Below, one piece after another: positions 33,837 through 40,117 of a stretch of DNA of 40,117 nucleotides. The DNA is from Planctomycetota bacterium (GTDB taxonomy: Bacteria; Planctomycetota; UBA8742; UBA2392). The stretch covers positions 1 through 40,117 of the forward strand of contig JAGQRI010000016.1 in assembly GCA_020425515.1 (NCBI GenBank), in the 5' to 3' direction. The position numbers were made by a program, and so were the translations under genes. Within the stretch, counting starts at the first letter, position 1. The number at the start of each line of letters is the position of its first letter. The notes beneath the pieces were generated by a model. The model saw only the letters and a list, made by a program, of their open reading frames with translations, was not told the origin of the DNA and ran no database searches.

Positions 33837-36800
33837 ATGCGTTTCGCGGTTCTCATTCTGGTTTCGGCATTCGCACTTCCCCTGTATGCGAACGCCATCG
33901 CCCACGACCTGTCCAGCAGCAACTTCAGCCAGGACTGGAGCAACGGCGGACTGATCACCACCAACGACGACTGGAGCGGCGTGCCCTCCATTGAGGGCTA
34001 CCGGGGCGACGCGTTGAACTCGTCCACCAACACCGACCCTCAGACGATCACCGCTTCCGACTTCGGGGGCGTCGTCGACGTCAACGCCAACCAGTCCAAT
34101 CCCGACGGCTTCAGCACCGGCGGCGTCAGCGAATTCGACGGCATCACCGACCCCAGCGTCGGGCTGCAGGGTTCCGGCACGGCCGACGCGCCGTATATCC
34201 TGGTCTACCTGAACACGACGGGGCGCACCAACATCCAGGTCAGCTACAACGTGCGCGACCTCGACGGATCCGCGGACGACGCGGCCCAGCAGGTCGCGCT
34301 GCACTACCTGGTCGGCGCGTTGGGCTCGTCCAGTACTTTCACGAACATCGCCTCGGCCTACATCGCCGACGCCACAACCGGCGGCAGCGCCACACAGGTC
34401 ACGCCCGTCAGCCTCACGCTGCCGAGCGCGTGCGACAACCAGTCGGTGGTGATCCTGCGCATCATGACCACAAACGCCTCCGGCAGTGACGAATGGGTCG
34501 GTATCGACGACATCAGCGTCACCAGCTCGGCCCAGGGCAGCGGAGCCAGCCTGACCGCCAGCAAGTCCGCTTTGAGCCTCGGCACCACAACCCAGGGCAC
34601 GGCCGGCACGCCGGACTCGTACGACCTGACGGGCTCGAGCCTGACCGGCGACGTCACGGTTACCGCGCCGACCGACTGCGAGGTTTCGATCAGCGGCGCG
34701 AGCGGCAGCTATCTCGATTCGCAAACCGTCACGCCGGCCGCCGGCGCGATCAGCCAGACCGTGCACGTGCGCATCAAGAGTACCGCCGCCGTCGGCAGCG
34801 TCAGCGGCAACGTCCAGAACAGCGGCGGCGGGGCGACGCAGGTTGATCTCTCGGTCAGCGGCACGGTCAACAGCGCCAATCCCCTGCCCGTGATCAGCGG
34901 TATTTCGCCGGAATTCGGCAACGCGACCGGCGGGCAGACCATCACCATCGACGGCACGGACTTCACCGGCGCGACCGGCGTAACCTTCGGCGGCACCCCG
35001 GCAACCAACCTGAGCATCAGCGCCACGCAGATTACCTGCGACCTGCCGGCCGGCGCGGGCAACGGCCAGGTGGACGTGGCCGTCACCACTCCCAACGGCA
35101 CCGATACGGCAACCAACGCCTTTACCTATATGGCAAACCGTTTGAGCGTCGGGGACGCCTGGGTGATCGCCTACCGATCGGACGCCGACGACGGCTGCAC
35201 CTTTGTGCCATGGGTCGATCTGAACGCCGGCGAGATCTTCGGTTTCACAGACGACTCCTGGGATGGAAGCGCCTTCCGCGGCTCGGAAAACGTCATGCTG
35301 TGGCAGGTCCCGGCGGGCGGGCTGACGGCGGGCACGACCGTCGTGTTCTCGTGGCCGAACGGCTCGGCGACGGCCTCGGACGGCACGGTGCTGTCAGGCC
35401 AACTCGACGGCACGTCGGCGAGCGGCGACCAGATTTTCGTCTTCCAGGGCGACAAGACCGACCTGGTGTTCGGCATCAACTTCGCCAACAGCGGCTGGAT
35501 CACGACCGGAACCGCGAGTTCGAACAACAGTTACCTGCCCGCAGCGCTGAACGTCACGGACGGCAGCCTCGAGGCAACCAGCACCGACGACAACGCCGAG
35601 TACAGCGGCACCCGCAGCGGCACCAGCTTCACGGCGCTCAAGGCGCTGATCGGCAACTTCAGCAACTGGACCTTCGACAACGCGGGCACGACGCTCGCCA
35701 CGCTCGACGGCACGGATTTCACCATCGTCGCCAACAGCGCGCCGACCATCACCGCGCCGAGCAGCGCAACAGTCAATGAGGACAACACCTTCACCTTCAA
35801 CGCCGGCGGCGCGGACGAAATCAGCGTCGGCGACGCCAACAGCGACCCTCTCGACGTCACCCTGGGCGTAACCAACGGCACGCTGACGCTGGCCGGCACG
35901 ACCGGGCTGACCGTCAGCGGCAACGCCAGCGGCAGCATCACGATCAGCGGCGGCTCCGTCGCCAACATCAACGCCGCGCTGGACGGCCTGCAGTACACGC
36001 CGAGCGGCAACTACAACGGCGGTGACACGCTGGCGATCAGCGCGAGCGACGGCGCCGCCTCGCTGGTAACCGGCGGCGTCACGATCACCGTCAACGCCGT
36101 GAACGATCCGCCGGTCAACAGCGTGCCGGGCGCCCAGAATGCCGCCTTCGGCGGGCAACTGACGCTGACTACGATCAGCGTCAGCGACGTGGACGCAGGC
36201 TCGGGCAACATCCAGGTGACTCTCGGGGTCACCGCCGGCACGGTCAGCGCGACGGCCCTGGGCTCAGCCGCCGTCACCGGCAGCGGCACGACAAGCATGA
36301 TCATCGGCGGCACGCTCACCGACGTGAACGCGACACTGGCCAACGGGGTTGTCTTCGACGCGCCTTCGGCAGCCGGCGCGGTAACCCTGACCGTCACCAG
36401 CGACGACCTCGGAAACACCGGCGGCGGCGCGCAGACTGACGTTGACACCGTCACCATCAACGTCTCCAGCGCGCCCAGCATCACCGTGCCCGGCAGCGGG
36501 CCGAGCTTCACGGCCGCCATCGGGCAGGACTCGCCGGCGCAGTCGTACAGTGTGACGGGCGCGAACATCACCGGCGGCATCACCGTCACGGTCGGCGCGC
36601 CCTTCAGCGTCAGTGACAGCGCGACCGGGACCTTCAGCACGACGCTGAACCTCGGCAACACCGGCGGCAGCGTATTCGTGCGCTACAGCCCCACGGCCGG
36701 CACGACCCACACCGGCACGATCACGCACTCGGCCTCCGGCGTCGGCACCTCGCCGACCGTCAGCGTCAGCGGCGATGTTTTCCTGATCAGCACGGGCGCC

Positions 36801-37181
36801 AGTCTGCCCGGCGGCACCGAGGGCAGCGCCTACGCGCAGACCCTGACTACCGCAGGCGGCGTCGGGCCGTTCAACTGGTCGCTGGCAAACGGGCCGAGCT
36901 GGCTGAGCATCGACTCGTCGGGAAACCTGAGCGGCGTCCCGGGCAGCGCGGACGTCGGCTTGAACACCGTGGACGTCACGGCGACGGACACGCAGACCCC
37001 GCAGCAGAGCGTCACCAGCCAGTTCAGCATCAACGTGGTTGCCGCCAGCAGCAACGGCTCAAGCGGCGGCGGTGGTGGCGACGGCGGCAGTTGCAGCGCC
37101 TCGCGCGACGGTTCGCCATGGATGGCGGCACTGGCGTTGCTCGCCCTCGGCGCCTTGCTGATACGCCGCCGCCAGGCCTGA
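33837..37181 (+). CDS. Very large secreted multi-domain adhesin-like protein with C-terminal sorting tail
   Basis: A 1114-residue exported protein. Signal peptide about 1-20 (MRFAVLILVSAFALPLYANA). Residues 23-240 match a surface domain often found in proteins with extracellular nuclease or LTD parts (FSQDWSNGGLITTNDDWSGV; NTTGRTNIQVSYNVRDLDGS; SDEWVGIDDISV). About 350-430 is an IPT/TIG fold (PVISGISPEFGNATGGQTIT ... GVTFGGTPATN). About 433-630 is LTD-like (GDAWVIAYRSDADDG ... WDGSAFRGSENVMLW). About 633-880 are two cadherin-like repeats (VNEDNTFTFN, NAVNDPP), and about 980-1070 is a He_PIG domain (LPGGTEGSAYAQTL ... GNLSGVPGSADVG). The tail is GGGGGDGGSC, a hydrophobic helix and RRRQA. GGGAGG lies five bases before the ATG. 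No nuclease catalytic domain is present. Confidence 0.9.
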   Translation: MRFAVLILVSAFALPLYANAIAHDLSSSNFSQDWSNGGLITTNDDWSGVPSIEGYRGDALNSSTNTDPQTITASDFGGVVDVNANQSNPDGFSTGGVSEFDGITDPSVGLQGSGTADAPYILVYLNTTGRTNIQVSYNVRDLDGSADDAAQQVALHYLVGALGSSSTFTNIASAYIADATTGGSATQVTPVSLTLPSACDNQSVVILRIMTTNASGSDEWVGIDDISVTSSAQGSGASLTASKSALSLGTTTQGTAGTPDSYDLTGSSLTGDVTVTAPTDCEVSISGASGSYLDSQTVTPAAGAISQTVHVRIKSTAAVGSVSGNVQNSGGGATQVDLSVSGTVNSANPLPVISGISPEFGNATGGQTITIDGTDFTGATGVTFGGTPATNLSISATQITCDLPAGAGNGQVDVAVTTPNGTDTATNAFTYMANRLSVGDAWVIAYRSDADDGCTFVPWVDLNAGEIFGFTDDSWDGSAFRGSENVMLWQVPAGGLTAGTTVVFSWPNGSATASDGTVLSGQLDGTSASGDQIFVFQGDKTDLVFGINFANSGWITTGTASSNNSYLPAALNVTDGSLEATSTDDNAEYSGTRSGTSFTALKALIGNFSNWTFDNAGTTLATLDGTDFTIVANSAPTITAPSSATVNEDNTFTFNAGGADEISVGDANSDPLDVTLGVTNGTLTLAGTTGLTVSGNASGSITISGGSVANINAALDGLQYTPSGNYNGGDTLAISASDGAASLVTGGVTITVNAVNDPPVNSVPGAQNAAFGGQLTLTTISVSDVDAGSGNIQVTLGVTAGTVSATALGSAAVTGSGTTSMIIGGTLTDVNATLANGVVFDAPSAAGAVTLTVTSDDLGNTGGGAQTDVDTVTINVSSAPSITVPGSGPSFTAAIGQDSPAQSYSVTGANITGGITVTVGAPFSVSDSATGTFSTTLNLGNTGGSVFVRYSPTAGTTHTGTITHSASGVGTSPTVSVSGDVFLISTGASLPGGTEGSAYAQTLTTAGGVGPFNWSLANGPSWLSIDSSGNLSGVPGSADVGLNTVDVTATDTQTPQQSVTSQFSINVVAASSNGSSGGGGGDGGSCSASRDGSPWMAALALLALGALLIRRRQA

Positions 37182-37185
37182 TGAC

Positions 37186-37211
37186 TCAGGAACAAAGGCT
37201 GCCAAGCGGCG
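37186..37211 (+). promoter_or_regulatory. Leader motif shared with the upstream surface-protein gene; intergenic region with hairpins
   Basis: TCAGGAACAAAGGCTGCCAA then GCGGCG repeats, with few changes, the segment at 33622-33648 in the leader of the preceding gene. It lies five bases after that gene's stop. It is followed by hairpins GCGGC/GCCGC and GTGTCGC/GCGACAC (37227-37248) with no U-run. The remaining DNA to 37441 is AT-richer with possible -10 boxes (GATAAT at 37283, TATACA at 37323) but no convincing full promoter. Confidence 0.4.
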
Positions 37212-37441
37212 TAGAGGCCGCCAGGGTGTCGCGTTTAAAGGCGACACATCGCTGAAAGTGCATCTCTGTACCCACAAAGTGCGATAATGCGCCGTAACTC
37301 ACAGTTTGGTCTCATAAATTCATATACAACCTAGACTTACAAAGTTGCATGACACCCGCGATGGTCTCTATGATGCCTACGTTACGTGGGGATTTGAGTT
37401 GACTGAAACCGCCTGCAACGGGCGGCGGAGGTTAATTCGGC

Positions 37442-37460
37442 TTAAACCGTGGGGGTTTAA
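37442..37460 (+). promoter_or_regulatory. Hairpin enclosing the ribosome-binding site of the next gene
   Basis: TTAAACC (37442-37448), loop GTGGG, GGTTTAA (37454-37460), two bases before ATG 37463. The G-run that would serve as the ribosome site lies in the loop and the start of the 3' arm, so folding would mask it. Confidence 0.5.
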
Positions 37461-37462
37461 CA

Positions 37463-39685
37463 ATGAGGTATCTACTGCCGCTGATCGCGGCGCTGTTTCC
37501 GATTGCAGCCGGAGCACAGGTCATCTATCCGCTCAATCTGGGTGATCCGAGAGCGCAATACGACAATTTCAGCATCAACAGTACGATCACGAATGCCGAG
37601 CGCGGCTGGCGCTTCACGTGCAACCAGCCTGGCGTCGAAGTCACGCACCTTGCGTGCTTCGTCAACAATGGCGAAACCAGCCAAAAGCAAGTCAGCTTGT
37701 GGGACTATAATACTCAGGCACAACTGGCATCCGAGACCATGCCGCTCGGGCCCGGCTGGCAGGTCGTGGATCTTCAGACTCCGGTCGCACTCACGCAGGG
37801 CAGCGACTACATCATTTCCGTCTACACTCCTTCGCAGTACTTCTTCCAGTCCACTGGAGGGACCCCCTGGCAACCGAACGATGTCGTCACCTATCAGGAC
37901 ATGAAGTACGCAAACGGAGCCTCCGGTCCTACTTTCCCGACAAGTACACTGACAAACATCCAGTATGGAGTGGTCGACTTCGGCTACCGGATCACCACGG
38001 CCACGCTCAACGCTTACAATCCTTACGGCAACTACCGCCACCTGGATGCATCCGCGACGGACGAGGAAATCGGTTGGTTCGAGATCCAGAACGGGTCGTC
38101 CGCCAACACCGCCACCCTGACCGATATCACCCTGACGGCAAGCGGCAGCGTGGCTGATAATTCGGCGTTTACCGATGTCGCGATCTACCAGGACGCCAAC
38201 GGCAACGGCTACTACGATTCCGCCGACACGGCGGTCGGCAACTTCGCTGGCTGGACCAGCGACAACGGCTCGCAAGTCGTATCGGTTCCGGCAGCTTTGC
38301 AAACGTTCGCAACGGCGGAAACCAGACGCTTCTTTGTTGTTGTCCAACTGAATGGCTCCGCATCGGCCGCGCAAAATTTCAGTTTCTCGATTTCCGACAT
38401 CACCGTCGGCGGCGGGCAGCTCAAGGCCGGTGCGCCCACGCGTGCCCAATTCGGCTTTGACATCCAGACCAGCGAGTTGCTCTTCCGTGACTACGCGCCG
38501 ACGCCCGCCTCCTACACGAATGCCTATCAGGGGCCCGGCGGCAATGGCGTACTGATCGCGGACGTCGAGGCTTTCGCAACGGGCGCGGCCGCTACCTTGA
38601 GCAGCATGACTTTCCGCGCCTCCGGCACGATGACCGACAACACCGCATTCAGTGCGCTGGAGTTGTATGAGGACACGAACGCCAACGGCACGTTCGATGC
38701 GGGAACGGACACGCTTGCAACAGCGTCCGCAGGCACGGCGTTCGATGCCGACAACGGCAGCTACACCGCGACACTGACGAACACCGCCATCAGCGCGGGC
38801 AGTTCGGTTAGATACTTCCTGAGGGCCAAGCTGGCCGGCACGGCCAACATCGGCGAGACACTCTATTGCTGGCTTGATTCGGTAACGGCGACCGGCACGA
38901 ATGTATCCGGAGTTGCAACACCCTGGCGCTACGTCTTCGACATCACCAACAACAATGCGCCCACAATTACCGCCGGCGGCCCCTTTTCAATCGCCCCCGG
39001 CAACTCGCTTACGGCTGCCGCCGTCGCGACGGTGTCCGACGTGGAAGACGCGGCCGGCACGCTGACAGTCACCGCGCTCACGGTCCCGACGGGGATTACG
39101 GTCAGCAACATCACGAATACCGGCGGCAACGTCACGGCTGACATTGCCGTAGCGGCCGGTGCGACGATCGGGAGCAATACGGTCGTGCTTCAGGTTGCGG
39201 ACTCGGGCAGCGCGACATCAACCGCGAACCTCACGATCGACGTAAATACACCCCCGACGATTTCGCCGGTCGCCGTCACCGTCGCGCCCGCCGCGGCGCC
39301 GACCAACCAAACCATAGCCAACGTCAGCGACGCCGACGAGGCCGCCGGCAACCTGACGGTGACCGTCACAAGCGCTCCGACCGGCATCAACATCACGAAC
39401 ATCGTCAACACCAGCGGCGTTGTCACAGCAGACGTGGAAGCGACCGCGGCCGCGGCGCTGGGTGCGAACAGCGTGACGCTGCAAGTTGACGACTCCAACG
39501 GCGGCAGCGCCACTGCAACGCTTACGGTGCAAGTCGGCACATCAACAGGCGGTGGAGGAGGCGGGGGTGGCGGTGGCGGCTGCGTTGCCGGCCAAACCAC
39601 TTCCCTGCCGTTGACGCTGCTTGCGGCGTTGGGACTGCTTCTTCTTGCAATGACGGTGGTTCCGCGGCTGAAATCGCGCTCTTAG
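37463..39685 (+). CDS. Large secreted surface protein with C-terminal sorting tail
   Basis: A 740-residue exported protein. Signal MRYLLPLIAALFPIAAGAQ. Residues about 25-180 resemble a DUF4082/choice-of-anchor type beta domain (GWRFTCNQPGVEVTHLACFV ... GPGWQVVDLQTPVALTQGSD.YIISVYTPS). Two related domains follow at about 200-320 and 355-480, each with LTASGSVADNSAFTDVAIYQ or FRASGTMTDNTAFSALELYE and D.NGNG.YD..D. Two or three Ig/cadherin-like repeats then cover about 490-690 (TISPVAVTVAPAAAPTNQTI; ANVSDADEAAGNLTVTVTSA). The tail is an unbroken Gly run, Cys, the hydrophobic stretch LTLLAALGLLLLAMTVV and PRLKSRS, the third example of the sorting signal in this window. The ribosome site is a G-run nine bases before the ATG within a hairpin. 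A strong terminator follows. Confidence 0.9.
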   Translation: MRYLLPLIAALFPIAAGAQVIYPLNLGDPRAQYDNFSINSTITNAERGWRFTCNQPGVEVTHLACFVNNGETSQKQVSLWDYNTQAQLASETMPLGPGWQVVDLQTPVALTQGSDYIISVYTPSQYFFQSTGGTPWQPNDVVTYQDMKYANGASGPTFPTSTLTNIQYGVVDFGYRITTATLNAYNPYGNYRHLDASATDEEIGWFEIQNGSSANTATLTDITLTASGSVADNSAFTDVAIYQDANGNGYYDSADTAVGNFAGWTSDNGSQVVSVPAALQTFATAETRRFFVVVQLNGSASAAQNFSFSISDITVGGGQLKAGAPTRAQFGFDIQTSELLFRDYAPTPASYTNAYQGPGGNGVLIADVEAFATGAAATLSSMTFRASGTMTDNTAFSALELYEDTNANGTFDAGTDTLATASAGTAFDADNGSYTATLTNTAISAGSSVRYFLRAKLAGTANIGETLYCWLDSVTATGTNVSGVATPWRYVFDITNNNAPTITAGGPFSIAPGNSLTAAAVATVSDVEDAAGTLTVTALTVPTGITVSNITNTGGNVTADIAVAAGATIGSNTVVLQVADSGSATSTANLTIDVNTPPTISPVAVTVAPAAAPTNQTIANVSDADEAAGNLTVTVTSAPTGINITNIVNTSGVVTADVEATAAAALGANSVTLQVDDSNGGSATATLTVQVGTSTGGGGGGGGGGGCVAGQTTSLPLTLLAALGLLLLAMTVVPRLKSRS

Positions 39686-39704
39686 ACTGGAAGCAGCGTA
39701 AGGG

Positions 39705-39735
39705 AGGGGCGCCAAAGCGGCGCCCCTCTTCTCTT
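39705..39735 (+). terminator. Intrinsic terminator of the last surface-protein gene
   Basis: AGGGGCGCC (39705-39713), loop AAAGC, GGCGCCCCT (39719-39727), followed by CTTCTCTTT. It lies 19 bases after the stop, between convergent genes; no U-run is seen for the other strand. Confidence 0.85.
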
Positions 39736-39753
39736 TGCGCTTGGGAATGCGGA

Positions 39754-40117
39754 TCAGTTCAGCAGGCTGCGGAGCATCCAGGCGGTCTTTTCGTGAATGC
39801 GCATGCGGTCGCCGATCAGGGCGGCGCTGCTTTCGTCGCCGGCTTTCTGCACGTTGGGCAGCAGCTCGCGGCAGGTGCGGATCAGCGTCTCGTGCCCGTC
39901 GATCAACTGGCGGATCATTTCCGACCAGTCCGGGCGGCCTTCGGGCTCCTTGATCGCGCTGAGCTTGCTGAACTCGCTGTAGGTACCGGGCGCGAATTCA
40001 CCCAGCGCGCGGATGCGCTCGGCGACCTCGTCCACGGCCATCCACAGTTCGTTGTAGTGCTGCTCGAACATCAGGTGCAGCTCATTGAAGTGCGGGCCGG
40101 TGACGTTCCAGTGGAAG
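39754..40117 (-). CDS. dps: Dps-family ferritin-like DNA-protection protein, partial
   Basis: The C-terminal 120 residues are visible; the N-terminus lies beyond the right edge. The frame is open to the edge and begins [10 protein letters not shown], whose His is a ferroxidase ligand, followed by [20 protein letters not shown] with the second-shell Asp and Glu ligands. The helix [20 protein letters not shown] and the end [12 protein letters not shown] are typical of the family. Dps forms dodecamers that oxidise and store iron with hydrogen peroxide and can shield DNA. An ATG at 40071 is internal, not the start, because the ferroxidase His is upstream of it. It converges with the surface-protein gene. 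Confidence 0.96.
   Translation of the reverse strand, partial: FHWNVTGPHFNELHLMFEQHYNELWMAVDEVAERIRALGEFAPGTYSEFSKLSAIKEPEGRPDWSEMIRQLIDGHETLIRTCRELLPNVQKAGDESSAALIGDRMRIHEKTAWMLRSLLN

Noticed and set aside
39754-40071. Complete 105-residue ferritin-like protein starting at 40071
   Set aside because: The frame stays open to the window edge and contains the essential FHWNV ferroxidase motif upstream of that ATG, so the gene is partial rather than short.

Overview
The window is high-GC bacterial DNA from a diderm, most likely a planctomycete or a close relative (inference, moderate to low certainty). Supporting signs are lipoprotein and secreted multi-domain surface proteins, three proteins ending in a Gly-rich/Cys/transmembrane/Arg sorting tail, several dispersed hairpin repeats, a possible sigma-54 promoter, and tandem TPR proteins of a planctomycete flavour. 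There is no rRNA, CRISPR array, phage or transposase gene. One tRNA gene is present.

Left part (1-11.9 kb, all minus strand): a partial aconitase-superfamily dehydratase with the swivel domain first. Upstream of it lies a probable operon read from right to left: a large membrane-anchored Ig-like protein, a cyclophilin, a small Cys-less aconitase-like protein, two poly-STAS proteins (about four and five STAS-like domains) and two TPR proteins that begin directly at the motif normally found behind a STAND/AAA ATPase. The STAS-STAS-TPR-TPR set looks like a signalling or scaffold module and is the most unusual content here.

Middle (12-22.3 kb): tRNA-Gln(TTG); a plus-strand operon of a TIM-barrel isomerase-like protein, a lipoprotein, ribF and pyrE; a membrane-anchored hypothetical protein divergent from fetAB (UPF0014-type metal-export ABC transporter); a secreted beta-propeller protein with sorting tail, divergent from an HTH-TPR regulator that has a palindrome at its predicted transcription start; and a SAM methyltransferase.

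Right part (22.5-40.1 kb): two kelch-repeat exported proteins that share a Fur-box-like 7-1-7 motif upstream; an AT-richer two-gene segment (secreted TSP3-like protein plus lipoprotein) that may have been acquired; dnaK with a sigma-54-type -24/-12 motif; two very large secreted adhesin-like proteins with sorting tails whose leaders share an RNA-like motif, the first followed by an intrinsic terminator just before the gene; and a partial dps. Iron handling (fetAB, dps, Fur-like boxes) and cell-surface display are the two recurring themes.
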